A DNA stretch of 64,000 bases from Pseudomonas syringae (GTDB lineage: Bacteria; Pseudomonadota; Gammaproteobacteria; Pseudomonadales; Pseudomonadaceae): the NCBI RefSeq assembly GCF_021605415.1, contig NZ_WKEQ01000012.1, forward strand, positions 83,611 to 147,610. Direction: 5' to 3'. Made by a program: the position numbers and the translations under genes. The first letter of the stretch is position 1; each line of letters begins with the position of its first letter. The notes below the pieces were generated by a model that was given only the letters and a program-made list of their open reading frames with translations, was not told the origin of the DNA and ran no database searches. Positions 1 through 9,298 of the stretch are shown here, piece by piece.

Positions 1-37
1 GCTCGGCGAATAAACACCCCTGCAGGAGCGAGCCTCA

Positions 38-1066
38 TCATTGTCCTGCCTGGGCAAGCCATTGCGGAATGCGTCGTTCGAGGTAGTAACCCGGCCGCCG
101 AAACGTGCCGTCGACAAAGCCGACATGCCCGCCCCGTGATTGCAGTTCAAACTGCGTGGTCGCCGACAACTCGGCCGCTTGAGGCAAGCTGTGCGCAAAC
201 ACGAACGGATCGTCCGCCGCCTGAATGATCAAGGTCGGCGTGCGGATCTCGCCAAGAAAATAACGGCTCGACGCGCGGCGATAGTAATCCTCGGCATCGG
301 TAAAACCGTGCAGCGGCGCCGTCACCCGGCCATCGAAATCCCAGAAAGTGCGCATGTTTTCCAGCGAACCGAGCGCCGCCAGCGCCGCGAGGCCATCTTC
401 TCGCCCGTCGTGCTGAAACTGGCGCTGCTTGTTCTTGATGTAGGCGACCATTTCGCGCATGAAGTGCGCCTGGTAGACCTTTGAAAAACCCCGGCCGATC
501 CGATCGGCACACTGATCGAGACGAAACGGCACCGACACTGCCACCGCGCCGAGCACGCCGCTGGCACTGCCAGTTTCACCCAAGTGCTTGAGCAGCACAT
601 TGCCGCCCAGTGAATAACCGATCGCATACAGCGGTGCCAGTGGCCGCTTGGCGCGCAGATGCTTGATGGCTTCGGCGAGGTCTTCGCTGGCGCCGGAATG
701 GTAGCTGCGTGGTAGCAGATTCGGCTCGCCCGAGCAGCCTCGCCAGTTCAACGCGACGCTGGCCCAGCCCTGCGCTGCCAGCGCGGCCTGGATGCCGGCG
801 ACATAGGGCGAATTCGAGGATCCGGTCAGCCCGTGCAGCACCAGCACCAGTGGCGCATCGGCCACGTGCGGGCCATGCCAGTCAAGGTCAAGGAAGTCAC
901 CATCGTCGAGCCACAGGCGCTCGCGTTCACGCTCAAGGTGTACGGTTTTGCGCCACAGCGGCCCCCACAGCGTCTGCAGGTGTGGATTGCCGAGACCGAA
1001 GGCCGGGGTGAAAGGCGAACTGGGCGAAGCGGACGGTGGTTGCACGGAAGATCTCTGAAAAGTCAT
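38..1066 (-). CDS. alpha/beta hydrolase, YheT family
   Basis: A 342-residue alpha/beta-fold hydrolase of the YheT/embryogenesis-associated EMB8 family. The oxyanion region VLHGLTG lies near residue 77, the nucleophile elbow GYSLGG puts the catalytic Ser at 152, the acid is in AADDPF (Asp285/286) and the His is in RGGHVGF (His314), so the triad looks complete. The substrate is unknown; relatives act on short esters. I chose the ATG at 1066; a TTG 18 bases upstream also opens the frame but gives only a short extension. The gene lies 50 bases downstream of an M16 peptidase gene and may be co-transcribed with it. Confidence 0.85.
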   Translation of the reverse strand: MTFQRSSVQPPSASPSSPFTPAFGLGNPHLQTLWGPLWRKTVHLERERERLWLDDGDFLDLDWHGPHVADAPLVLVLHGLTGSSNSPYVAGIQAALAAQGWASVALNWRGCSGEPNLLPRSYHSGASEDLAEAIKHLRAKRPLAPLYAIGYSLGGNVLLKHLGETGSASGVLGAVAVSVPFRLDQCADRIGRGFSKVYQAHFMREMVAYIKNKQRQFQHDGREDGLAALAALGSLENMRTFWDFDGRVTAPLHGFTDAEDYYRRASSRYFLGEIRTPTLIIQAADDPFVFAHSLPQAAELSATTQFELQSRGGHVGFVDGTFRRPGYYLERRIPQWLAQAGQ

Positions 1067-1115
1067 GCACACAGCAGCAGGCAAGAAGGTTGCCTGCTGC
1101 GTTCAGCAAAAAAAC

Positions 1116-2579
1116 CTAACTTGCCACAAAGCCCGCATCGGCGCGACACATGCTCTGGTCCGGGGTGTCGATCGGTTCAGGTAACGGCCGTTGCTCGACG
1201 GTTTTTCCAACCGTCACCACGCGCCATTTATCGGCTGCGAGGTGGTTGTTGAGCGCTGCCTTGATGTCAGCCAGCGTCAGGCGCTGTGCCTGTTGTGCGG
1301 AAAAGTCCAGATCGAGGGGCAGGTTGTGACGGTTGATCTCGACCAGTCGCGCGAGTATTTGCTTATTACTCGCGCTGGTCAGCGCGCTGGTATTGGTCAA
1401 ATAGCGTTTGTACTGATCCAGTTCCTGCTGCGTCGGCCCATCACGTGAATAATCACGCCACATGGACTCGATCAGTGTGTGCGTTGCCTGATGCCATTGC
1501 GGGCTGATCTGCAGCGAAATCGTCATCAGACCTGTGCCCGCCCAGTCTTCAATGTCCGAATACGCCCCATACACCAATCCGCGCTTTTGCCGCAGTTCAG
1601 CCATTAATCGGCTGTTCGAGGTTCCGCCAAAAATCATGTTTGCGGTGTGCAATGCCAGGTAGTCCGGATGCTCACGCGAGACGCCGAACTGCCCCAGCAG
1701 CAAGTGCGTCTGATCCTGCGCCAGTTCGATATGACTGCTCATTTCGGTGCCTGTCCGCTGCGCTTCTGCAATCCGTGCAGTGGCCGCAGAGGGAGGTGGT
1801 AGCGCGTTGCTGATCTGCAGACTGATGCGCTGCGCCTGTTCCACTGACAAGTCACCGACCAAGGTGATTTGCGCATGCCGCGCCGAATAGGCCTGTTTAT
1901 GAAAGTCTTGCACCGCAGTTCTGGTCAGCGCTTGCAACCCCGCTTGCGTCCCATAAATCGGCGATGCGTAGGGCGACCGGGGCATCATCAAGCTGTGCAT
2001 GCGTTGCTTTGCAAGATGTCCCGGGCTTTTCTCTTGGGACTTTAGTTGATCTTTCAGGTCATTCTTCATCCGCTGCAAAGCCCCCTCGCTGAGCAGCGGT
2101 TCACCGAGGATCTGCGCAAACAATTGCAACGCGGGTGCGCTTTGCTTCGCATCGCTCAAACTGCGCAATGTGTAATGGCTGCGCTCGTGATCGAGGGCGA
2201 AATTCATTTGCGCACCGAGGCCGTCGAAGGTTTCGAGAATGGCGGAAACGTCTTTTCCCGGCACGCCTTCATTGAGCATGCTGAAGGTGGCGGCAGCGAG
2301 ACCGGGCGGGCCGTTGTCGTATGCGCTACCCGCCGGGAAGCTGACGTGCACATCGAACATCGGCAATTCCGTCGTGCGGATAAACAGAACCTTGGTGCCG
2401 GCCGGGGTTTTCCAGCCCTTGATCGCCAGCGTACGCGGAGTGGATTTTGCGGTGCCCGGAGCGGACAACGATTCGAGTCGTGAGGCAGGGAAATCGGCGG
2501 CGGCCTGGGTGCCCGCCAGGCAACCGAGAAATCCGAGGCAGACGAACATTGGGCGAACATGACGCAAGAATTCACTCAT
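1116..2579 (-). CDS. M16 family peptidase-like protein, non-catalytic partner
   Basis: A 487-residue M16 (insulinase/pitrilysin) family protein with an N-terminal hydrophobic export segment. It has the family folds (for example the NEGVPGKDVS and RQKRGLVYGAYS segments) but I see no HxxEH zinc motif, so it is probably the inactive half of a two-chain peptidase. Its ATG at 2579 overlaps the stop of the upstream HxxEH-bearing gene by 8 bases (ATGAGTGA), consistent with translational coupling and a heterodimer. A second such pair lies at 4631-7469. Substrate unknown; periplasmic or membrane-attached location is inferred from the leader. Confidence 0.85.
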   Translation of the reverse strand: MSEFLRHVRPMFVCLGFLGCLAGTQAAADFPASRLESLSAPGTAKSTPRTLAIKGWKTPAGTKVLFIRTTELPMFDVHVSFPAGSAYDNGPPGLAAATFSMLNEGVPGKDVSAILETFDGLGAQMNFALDHERSHYTLRSLSDAKQSAPALQLFAQILGEPLLSEGALQRMKNDLKDQLKSQEKSPGHLAKQRMHSLMMPRSPYASPIYGTQAGLQALTRTAVQDFHKQAYSARHAQITLVGDLSVEQAQRISLQISNALPPPSAATARIAEAQRTGTEMSSHIELAQDQTHLLLGQFGVSREHPDYLALHTANMIFGGTSNSRLMAELRQKRGLVYGAYSDIEDWAGTGLMTISLQISPQWHQATHTLIESMWRDYSRDGPTQQELDQYKRYLTNTSALTSASNKQILARLVEINRHNLPLDLDFSAQQAQRLTLADIKAALNNHLAADKWRVVTVGKTVEQRPLPEPIDTPDQSMCRADAGFVAS

Positions 2580-3912
2580 GAGCAGTCTCCTTGAGGACGT
2601 GCGCAACGCTCAGGCGATCTCGCGTCAGGTAGGTCATGGCGGCTTGGCGAATGTCTTGGGGTGTCACCTTGCTCAACTCGTCGGCATCTTCATCGTTCAA
2701 CGCCAGCGGCAGGTCGACGATTGATAGCAGGGCCAGTTCGGTGGCCTGCTGGACGATGGAGTCCTGTGCATAAACTTGCCGGGCGAACAATTGCGTGCGC
2801 GCACGATCCAGTTCATCAAGAGCGGGCGGGGTGGATTGCAGTTCTTCGATCAGTTGCCAGATTCGTGCTTGCGCCGCGTCGAGGTCGGCGGTGTAGTTGC
2901 CCGCGAGTTCGGCACTCACTTGCAGCAAGCTGTCGCCGCGGGTCAGAGGATTGTAAAAAGTTGAAACTGTGCTGAAGACCTGCTCGGTGTATTGCAGGCG
3001 TTTTTGCAGGCGGGCGCTCAGGCTGCCGCCGAGCATGACGTCGATCAGGCGCAAGGCATGCACGGCGCGGCGGCTTTCAGCGGTGGCCATTCCGGGCACG
3101 TTGAAGGTCATGATCAAGCGCGGCGACGCCACCGGCAGTTGCAGCGTCAATTTGCGTTCGCCAGGTTGTGCCAGTTCCAGAGGCCTGGGTGGCGCCGGTG
3201 CAGCCGTTCTGGCCAGCCCGCCGAAAAAGCGTTCCGCCAGTGGCTTGACCTGATCCGCCGTGACATCGCCTGCGATCACCAATGTCGCATTGGCGGCCAT
3301 GTACCGGGTTTTATACCAGTGGCGAAGCGTCGTGACGTCCATGCGATCAAGGTCATGCATCCATCCGATGATGGGCGTGCGATAGCTGCTGGCGGGATAG
3401 GCCAGTGTCAGCAGGCGTTCTTGCGCCAGATCGTCGGCATCATCCGAGTACATGCGGCGCTCTTCGCGAATCACCGCCATCTCTGTGGTCAGGTCTTCTT
3501 CGCGCAACAGTGCGGTGGACATCAAGTCAGCCATGAGTTCGAGCGCGACGTTCAGGTAACGCGGCTCAAGCGTCTGGTAGTAGGCGGTGAAATCCTTGCC
3601 GGTGAAGGCATTTTCGCGGGCGCCCAGTGTTTGCAGGATGTGCGAGGCCTCGCCGCGACACGTCTTGCTGCTGCCCTGATAAAGCATGTGTTCGAGGGCA
3701 TGGGAAAGACCGGACTGGCCCGGCGCTTCATCGCTGGAACCGACCTTGAACCAGAGCTGTGACGTCACCAGCGGCGCGCGGTGATCCTCGCGCACGATGA
3801 CTTTCAAGCCATTGTCGAGCATGAATGAGTGAGTGGTCGGTGGTGGCGCGGCCCGGGCCAGCATCGGCGTCAGGCAAAGAAGGAGCAGCGTCCAGCTGCG
3901 CAGAATGTCCAT
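2572..3912 (-). CDS. M16 family zinc metallopeptidase, catalytic subunit
   Basis: A 446-residue M16 peptidase with signal peptide (hydrophobic residues 8-20, Ala-rich cleavage region). The inverted zinc motif HxxEH is intact at HALEH (His71, Glu74, His75), and a Glu pair near 150 in the VIREERR segment fits the third ligand position. It is paired with the downstream non-catalytic homologue through an 8-base gene overlap. An imperfect 31-base palindrome sits just upstream of its ribosome-binding region. It resembles PqqF-like bacterial zinc proteases in size and layout; target proteins are unknown. Confidence 0.9.
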   Translation of the reverse strand: MDILRSWTLLLLCLTPMLARAAPPPTTHSFMLDNGLKVIVREDHRAPLVTSQLWFKVGSSDEAPGQSGLSHALEHMLYQGSSKTCRGEASHILQTLGARENAFTGKDFTAYYQTLEPRYLNVALELMADLMSTALLREEDLTTEMAVIREERRMYSDDADDLAQERLLTLAYPASSYRTPIIGWMHDLDRMDVTTLRHWYKTRYMAANATLVIAGDVTADQVKPLAERFFGGLARTAAPAPPRPLELAQPGERKLTLQLPVASPRLIMTFNVPGMATAESRRAVHALRLIDVMLGGSLSARLQKRLQYTEQVFSTVSTFYNPLTRGDSLLQVSAELAGNYTADLDAAQARIWQLIEELQSTPPALDELDRARTQLFARQVYAQDSIVQQATELALLSIVDLPLALNDEDADELSKVTPQDIRQAAMTYLTRDRLSVAHVLKETAHE

Positions 3913-3922
3913 GTATCGTCCT

Positions 3923-3953
3923 CGTGGATTAACGCAAATTGCGTTGATCCACG
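3923..3953. promoter_or_regulatory. 31-base imperfect palindrome upstream of M16 gene
   Basis: Arms 3923-3937 and 3939-3953 (core AACGCAA-A-TTGCGTT, flanked by CGTGGAT/ATCCACG) are complementary apart from one position. The element ends about one base short of the AGGA ribosome-binding sequence of the M16 gene starting at 3912. It could be an operator or an RNA hairpin affecting translation; no known regulator site was recognised. Confidence 0.45.
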
Positions 3954-3975
3954 ATGGCGATTTTCAGCAAGCAAG

Positions 3976-3997
3976 GTGCGGTAACTATTTACCGCAC
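3976..3997 (-). terminator. hairpin downstream of rsmD
   Basis: A perfect 9-base stem (GTGCGGTAA / TTACCGCAC) with loop CTAT, 35 bases past the rsmD stop on the minus strand. No clean T-run follows, so it is only a possible terminator between rsmD and the second M16 pair. Confidence 0.4.
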
Positions 3998-4031
3998 TTC
4001 CATCGCGATTTCAGTCCAGACCCGTGACAGG

Positions 4032-4631
4032 TCATGCGCTGCGTTGCCACAGGGCGTAAAACACCTGTCCGGATTTCTGCTCGCGATGCAGGCGCCAGTT
4101 GCCGGGCATGCCGAGGGTCGACGGCGCTGTTTCGCTTTCGGTATAGACCCATGCATCGTCGGCCAGCCAGTGTCGCTCTTCGAGCAGCGCGCACACGGTT
4201 GGCAACAGGTTCTGGTTGAACGGTGGATCGAGAAACACCAGATCGAAAGGCGTTGCAGCTTGGGTTTCGAGATAGCGCAACGCGTCAGCGGTTTGTACCT
4301 GGCCGGTGGTGCAGCGCAACGTGCCGAGGTGTTCTTTCAGGCTGGAGACTGCAACGTTACTGGCGTCCAGCGCCTGGCCCATGGCCGCGCCGCGAGACAG
4401 CGCTTCGAGAAACAGCGCGCCGCTGCCGGCGAACGGGTCGAAGACTTTCGCCCCTTCCACGTACGGCGCAAGCCAGTTGAACAGCGTCTCGCGCACCCGA
4501 TCCGGCGTCGGGCGCAGGCTTGGAACGTCAGGAAAGCTGAGTTTGCGGCTGCGCCATTGGCCGCCGATGATGCGCAACTGGTTCACGCCGTTATGCACGT
4601 TGTGAACCGGTTTTTTTGGACGAGTCGCCAT
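4032..4631 (-). CDS. rsmD: 16S rRNA (guanine(966)-N(2))-methyltransferase
   Basis: A 199-residue class I methyltransferase of the RsmD family, which methylates G966 of 16S rRNA on the small subunit using S-adenosylmethionine. The SAM-binding motif DPFAGSGAL is at residues 65-73 and the catalytic DPPF tetrad at 135-138. The N-terminal stretch RIIGGQWRSRKL is typical of the family. The start codon overlaps the stop of the upstream M16 gene by one base (TAATG). Its position between two M16 peptidase pairs is unusual; PAO1, from memory, has one pair beside rsmD. Confidence 0.93.
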   Translation of the reverse strand: MATRPKKPVHNVHNGVNQLRIIGGQWRSRKLSFPDVPSLRPTPDRVRETLFNWLAPYVEGAKVFDPFAGSGALFLEALSRGAAMGQALDASNVAVSSLKEHLGTLRCTTGQVQTADALRYLETQAATPFDLVFLDPPFNQNLLPTVCALLEERHWLADDAWVYTESETAPSTLGMPGNWRLHREQKSGQVFYALWQRSA

Positions 4632-6121
4632 TAATGCTCCGGAACCCCGAGCGGTTGCTCGGCAGGTTTATCAGATGGGGCCGGTAACGGCTTTTGCGGC
4701 ACGGTCGGGCCAGCGCTGACGATGACCATTTTGTCCGTGCTCAGGTGTTTGTTCAGGGCGTTCTTGACCTGTTCGACGGTCAGGCTCTGGGACTGACGCA
4801 TGAAGTCATCCAGGTAGCTCAGCGGCAGATTATAGAAGCCCATCGCGCCGAGTTGACCAACGATGTCGGCGTTGCTCGCGGTGGACAGCGGGAAGCTGCC
4901 GGCCAGTTCGCGCTTGGCGTCGTCGAGTTCTTTCTGGGTCGGGCCGCTTTTCAGGTAATCGGCGAGGACGTCCTGCACCAGTTTCAGGGTGCCTTCGCTC
5001 ATCTCTGCGCGGGTCTGCAGGTTAATCATGAAGGGGCCACGGGCCTGCATCGGGCTGAACGCCGAATACACGCCGTAAGTCAGGCCGCGTTTCTCGCGCA
5101 CTTCGCTCATCAGCCGCGTACCAAAGCCACCGCCGCCGAGGATCTGGTTGCCCATCGACAGCGCCGCGTAATCCGGGTCGTCGCGGTTGATGCCCAGTTG
5201 CGCGAGCATCAGGTTGGTCTGCTTGGAGGGGAATTCGATGTGACCGACGCTGGCTTTCGGTTCTTGCGGCGCAGCGATTTTCGCCAGTGCCGGGCCTTTC
5301 GGCAGCGCACTGGACACCTGATTGGCAATCGCCTCGGCCTCGGTGCGGGACAAGTCGCCGACCAATGCAATCACTACGTTGCCAGTGGCATAAGCCTTGG
5401 CATGGAAGTCACGCAATTGCGCGAGGGTGATCGCCGGGACGCTTGTCGGCGTGCCATCGCTGGAGTGCGCATACGGATGATCGCCGTACAGCCGCTTCAT
5501 CAGTTCGATGCTGGCGAGCTTGCCCGGGTTCTGCTTCTGGTACTCGAAACCGGCGAGCATCTGGTTTTTGATGCGCGCGAACGAGTCGGCAGGGAAGGTC
5601 GGTTTGCCCACGACGTCAGCGAACAGCTTCAGCGCCGGCTCACGCTTGTCGGTGGTACTGAGGCTGCGCAGCGAAGCGATGGCCATGTCCTTGAACGCGC
5701 CGTTGCCGAAATCCGCGCCGAGGCCTTCAAAGCCCTGGGCAATTGCGCCGACGTCCTTGCCTGCCACGCCTTCGTTGAGCATGGCATTGGTCAGAACGGC
5801 CAGGCCGGGCGCGCTGCCGTCCTGACTGCTGCCGGCGGCGAAAATCAGGCGCATGTCGAACATCGGCAGCTCGCGGGCTTCAACGAACATGACCTTGGCG
5901 CCTTCGGCGGTGCTCCAGGTCTGCACGTCGAGCTTGCGACTGCTCGGTGCCTTGCCGTCCAGCTCGGCCAGCGATTGCAGCTTTTGACTGGTCTTGGCGT
6001 TGTCCAGCGCTTCGCTCGCGACGGATTTATCGCTCGGCGACAGGTAGAACGCGGTGGCGCCGATCACGGCAGCGGCCACCAGGCCGAGCAGCAACAGACG
6101 TGGGGTTTTGCGCTCACTCAT
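4631..6121 (-). CDS. M16 family peptidase-like protein, non-catalytic partner
   Basis: A 496-residue M16 family protein anchored by an N-terminal hydrophobic segment (residues 9-27). No HxxEH motif is visible, so it should be the inactive partner of the peptidase encoded just upstream, whose stop it overlaps by 8 bases (ATGAGTGA, the same overlap as in the 2572-2579 pair). Family features include the MLNEGVAGKDVG segment and the EVREKRGLTYGVYS segment. It shows clear residue-level similarity to the 1116-2579 product, supporting duplication of the whole pair. It corresponds by position to PAO1 PA0371. Confidence 0.87.
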   Translation of the reverse strand: MSERKTPRLLLLGLVAAAVIGATAFYLSPSDKSVASEALDNAKTSQKLQSLAELDGKAPSSRKLDVQTWSTAEGAKVMFVEARELPMFDMRLIFAAGSSQDGSAPGLAVLTNAMLNEGVAGKDVGAIAQGFEGLGADFGNGAFKDMAIASLRSLSTTDKREPALKLFADVVGKPTFPADSFARIKNQMLAGFEYQKQNPGKLASIELMKRLYGDHPYAHSSDGTPTSVPAITLAQLRDFHAKAYATGNVVIALVGDLSRTEAEAIANQVSSALPKGPALAKIAAPQEPKASVGHIEFPSKQTNLMLAQLGINRDDPDYAALSMGNQILGGGGFGTRLMSEVREKRGLTYGVYSAFSPMQARGPFMINLQTRAEMSEGTLKLVQDVLADYLKSGPTQKELDDAKRELAGSFPLSTASNADIVGQLGAMGFYNLPLSYLDDFMRQSQSLTVEQVKNALNKHLSTDKMVIVSAGPTVPQKPLPAPSDKPAEQPLGVPEH

Positions 6122-7469
6122 GAGTCGTCTCCAATGGCAGGACGTGGGCGACGCTGAGACGTTCGCGGGTGAAATACAGCTTGGCGGCGTTCTGGATGTC
6201 TTGCGGGGTGACGCTTTCCAGGTCGGCGAGTTCGGTGTCCATCAGCTTCCACGACAGACCGACAGTTTCGAGTTGGCCGATGGCGGTGGCCTGGCTGGTA
6301 ATCGAATCACGCTCGTAGACCAGGCCGGCAATCACTTGAGCGCGCACGCGTTCCAGTTCTTCGGCGGACGGCGCGGTGGTTTTCAACTGCTCCAGCAGTT
6401 TCCACAGACCGGCCTCGGCCTGCGCCATGGTCTTTTTCTTTTGCGTATTCGGCGTGGCCGACAGGGTGAACAGGCTGTCGCCACGGGTGTAGGCGTCGTA
6501 GCTCGACGAACCGCCGGACACCAACTCTTCGCCGCGTTCCAGTTGCGTCGGGATGCGACCGCTGTAGCCACCGTCAAGCAGCGCTGAAATCAGCCGCAGG
6601 GCATTGACCGAACGTTTGTCTTCAGCGGTGGCGATGCTCGGCACATTGAAGGCGAGCATCAGGCTTGGCAGTTGAGTCTGCACGCGCAGGGTGATCTGGC
6701 GTTCGCCGGGCTCGGCCAGTTCCAGCGGTTGCTTCGCGGGCGGCACGTCACGTTTGGCGATCGGCCCGAAGTAGCGCTGGGCGAGGGTTTTGACCTCGTC
6801 CGGGGTGACGTCGCCGACCACCACTAGCGTGGCATTGTTCGGCACGTACCAGGACTGATACCAGTGGCGCAATTCTTCGACCTTCATCCGGTCCAGGTCA
6901 GCCATCCAGCCGATGGTCGGCGTGTGGTAACCGCTGGCCGGGTAAGCCATCGCCTTGAAGCGTTCGTAAGCCTTGGCCATCGGCTTGTCATCGGTGCGCA
7001 GGCGCCGTTCTTCTTTAATGACTTCGATTTCCTTGGCGAACTCGTCGGCCGGCAGACGGAGGCTGGCCATGCGGTCGGCTTCCAGTTCGAAAGCCACGCC
7101 CAGACGGTCACGGGCCAGCACCTGGTAATACGCGGTGAAGTCGTCACTGGTGAAGGCGTTTTCTTCCGCGCCCAGATCGCGCAGGATCAGCGAGGCTTCG
7201 CCGGGGCCGACCTTCTCGCTGCCCTTGAACATCATGTGCTCAAGGGCGTGCGACAGACCGGTCTGGCCCGGGGTTTCGTAGCTGGAGCCGACTTTGTACC
7301 AGACCTGCGAAACCACCACGGGTGCGCGATGGTCTTCGCGCACGACGACCTTCAGGCCGTTGTCGAGGGTGAATTCATGAGTCGGTTGCGGGTCGGCCGC
7401 CAGGGCCGAAAGGGGCAGGCAGACTGTGCTGAGCAGCAGGCCAGCGGCGCGGCGGGCAAGAGCATTCAT
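6114..7469 (-). CDS. M16 family zinc metallopeptidase, catalytic subunit
   Basis: A 451-residue M16 zinc peptidase with a signal peptide ending near residue 25 (LPLSALA). The zinc motif HALEH is at His74, Glu77, His78, and the Glu-rich VIKEERRLRTDD segment supplies the third ligand. It is the first gene of the run M16-M16-rsmD, and is followed by its non-catalytic partner through an 8-base overlap. By position it matches PAO1 PA0372. Probable role: periplasmic degradation of small proteins or peptides; specific substrate unknown. Confidence 0.92.
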   Translation of the reverse strand: MNALARRAAGLLLSTVCLPLSALAADPQPTHEFTLDNGLKVVVREDHRAPVVVSQVWYKVGSSYETPGQTGLSHALEHMMFKGSEKVGPGEASLILRDLGAEENAFTSDDFTAYYQVLARDRLGVAFELEADRMASLRLPADEFAKEIEVIKEERRLRTDDKPMAKAYERFKAMAYPASGYHTPTIGWMADLDRMKVEELRHWYQSWYVPNNATLVVVGDVTPDEVKTLAQRYFGPIAKRDVPPAKQPLELAEPGERQITLRVQTQLPSLMLAFNVPSIATAEDKRSVNALRLISALLDGGYSGRIPTQLERGEELVSGGSSSYDAYTRGDSLFTLSATPNTQKKKTMAQAEAGLWKLLEQLKTTAPSAEELERVRAQVIAGLVYERDSITSQATAIGQLETVGLSWKLMDTELADLESVTPQDIQNAAKLYFTRERLSVAHVLPLETTHE

Positions 7470-7813
7470 TCGTTTTTAAACCTGTTGGGCGGCCCGCTTG
7501 GTCTTAGCGTCGGCGGGCGAGAGGGTGCTAGGATACTGATCCGTTTTACTGGCGGCCACGCCTATCGGGTCACTGATCGGTCGATAGGTTGAATGGGTTT
7601 CCGGAAGAAGCTTTGGGTTTGTCAGCTAAACTCAGCGTTTTCGCCGATGATGCCGTTCCAGTCCTTCGTAAAAATCGACCTTTGAGGTGCCTCCGGTACC
7701 TCGACAAAATGTTGCGCGTGAACAAGCTGGATGAAACACAGTCTGTTCTGCATCGAATATTTATTTGCCGGGGCGCCCTGTGGCGCTTCGCTACCGTGAG
7801 ATAGCCGTCCTCC
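7470..7813. other. intergenic region between M16 operon and ftsY
   Basis: A 344-base divergent region that should hold promoters for the M16-rsmD operon (minus) and ftsYEX (plus). I see no strong -35/-10 pair. A 71-codon open frame at 7589-7804 has no clear ribosome-binding site or recognisable product and is probably not a gene. No REP or large hairpin was found here. Confidence 0.5.
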
Positions 7814-9298
7814 ATGTTTGGTTCCAACGACGACAAGAAGACCCCAGCTGCGGCTGGCGAGAAGAAAAGCCTGTTCGGATGGCTGCGTAAGAAACCGCAG
7901 GAACCCGTCGTCGAACAGCCGCCTGCGATTCCTGAGCCGGAGCCTGCGCCCGCTATAGACGCGCCGATTGTGTTGCCGCTCACTGAGCCGGTTCTGCAGC
8001 CGGCTGTCGAGCCGGAACCTGCTCCAGAAGCGCCGATGGCCGCCGAACTGCCGCTGACTTCCGTCGCCGAACCATGGCTGACATTGCCAGTAGCGGAAGA
8101 GCCGGTTGCGTTTGTCGAAGAGACCACGTCGCATGTGACGCCGCCGATTCCCGAGCCGAACCCGTTTGCGCCTGCGCCCGAGCCGCTGCGAGACCCCGTG
8201 GTCGAGCCAGTGATCGAAACCGCGCCGGTTGCGCTGGAACCCGTCGAGCCGGTATTCGTTGAACCGATCGCCCCTGAACCTGCACCGATCACCGCTGCAC
8301 CCGCTGCCGGGGTCGAAGCCCTCGTTGATGCTTCGGTAGTCGAGGCGCCGCGCGTCGAAGAAACCAAATCCGGCTTCTTCGCCCGCCTTAAGCAAGGCTT
8401 GTCCAAAACCAGCGCCAGCATTGGCGAGGGCATGGCCAGCCTGTTCCTCGGCAAGAAGATCATCGACGACGAGTTGCTCGAAGACCTCGAAACCCGTCTG
8501 CTGACGGCCGACGTCGGTGTTGAAGCCACGTCGGTGATCATCCAGCGACTGACCCAGAAGGTTGCCCGCAAAGAGCTGGCCGACGCCGATGCGCTGTACA
8601 AATCCCTGCAAGCCGAACTGGCTGCCATGCTCAAACCGGTCGAGCAGCCACTGAAAATCGTTTCGCAGAACAAGCCCTTCGTGATTCTGGTGGTGGGCGT
8701 CAACGGCGCAGGCAAGACCACCACCATCGGCAAGCTGGCGAAGAAGCTGCAACTGGAAGGCAAGAAAGTCATGCTCGCCGCCGGTGACACCTTCCGCGCC
8801 GCGGCGGTGGATCAATTGCAGGTCTGGGGCGAGCGCAACAAGATACCGGTGATTGCCCAGCACACCGGCGCCGATTCGGCTTCGGTAATCTTCGACGCCG
8901 TGCAAGCCGCCAAGGCCCGTGGCATCGACGTATTGATCGCCGATACCGCCGGTCGTTTGCATACCAAAGACAACCTGATGGAAGAACTGAAAAAGGTTCG
9001 CCGGGTCATCGGCAAACTTGACGAAGATGCGCCACACGAAGTGCTGCTGGTGCTCGACGCCGGCACCGGTCAGAACGCGATCAACCAGGCCAAGCAATTC
9101 AATCAGACCGTCACGTTGACCGGCCTGGCGCTGACCAAACTCGACGGCACCGCCAAGGGCGGGGTGATTTTCGCCCTGGCCAAGCAATTCGGCCTGCCGA
9201 TCCGCTACATCGGGGTCGGTGAAGGCATCGATGACTTGCGCACCTTTGAAGCCGAACCCTTTGTCCAGGCACTGTTTGCCGAGCGGGAGCGTTCATGA
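7814..9298 (+). CDS. ftsY: signal recognition particle receptor FtsY
   Basis: The SRP receptor GTPase (494 residues) that docks ribosome-nascent chain-SRP complexes at the inner membrane translocon. Residues 1 to about 180 form a long acidic, Pro-rich A-domain with many Glu-Pro repeats; a conserved segment starting SGFFARLKQGLSKTSA precedes the N domain. The G domain shows GVNGAGKTT (about 295-303), DTAGR (about 376) and TKLDGTAKGG (about 441). The stop overlaps ftsE by 4 bases, forming the classical ftsYEX operon. Confidence 0.97.
   Translation: MFGSNDDKKTPAAAGEKKSLFGWLRKKPQEPVVEQPPAIPEPEPAPAIDAPIVLPLTEPVLQPAVEPEPAPEAPMAAELPLTSVAEPWLTLPVAEEPVAFVEETTSHVTPPIPEPNPFAPAPEPLRDPVVEPVIETAPVALEPVEPVFVEPIAPEPAPITAAPAAGVEALVDASVVEAPRVEETKSGFFARLKQGLSKTSASIGEGMASLFLGKKIIDDELLEDLETRLLTADVGVEATSVIIQRLTQKVARKELADADALYKSLQAELAAMLKPVEQPLKIVSQNKPFVILVVGVNGAGKTTTIGKLAKKLQLEGKKVMLAAGDTFRAAAVDQLQVWGERNKIPVIAQHTGADSASVIFDAVQAAKARGIDVLIADTAGRLHTKDNLMEELKKVRRVIGKLDEDAPHEVLLVLDAGTGQNAINQAKQFNQTVTLTGLALTKLDGTAKGGVIFALAKQFGLPIRYIGVGEGIDDLRTFEAEPFVQALFAERERS

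Noticed and set aside
7589..7804. 71-codon frame before ftsY
   Set aside because: No clear ribosome-binding sequence and no recognisable product; likely leader sequence.
7570..9187. Long Ser/Gly-rich and Gly/Arg-rich minus-strand frames over ftsY
   Set aside because: They arise from the repetitive Glu-Pro codons of the FtsY A-domain.
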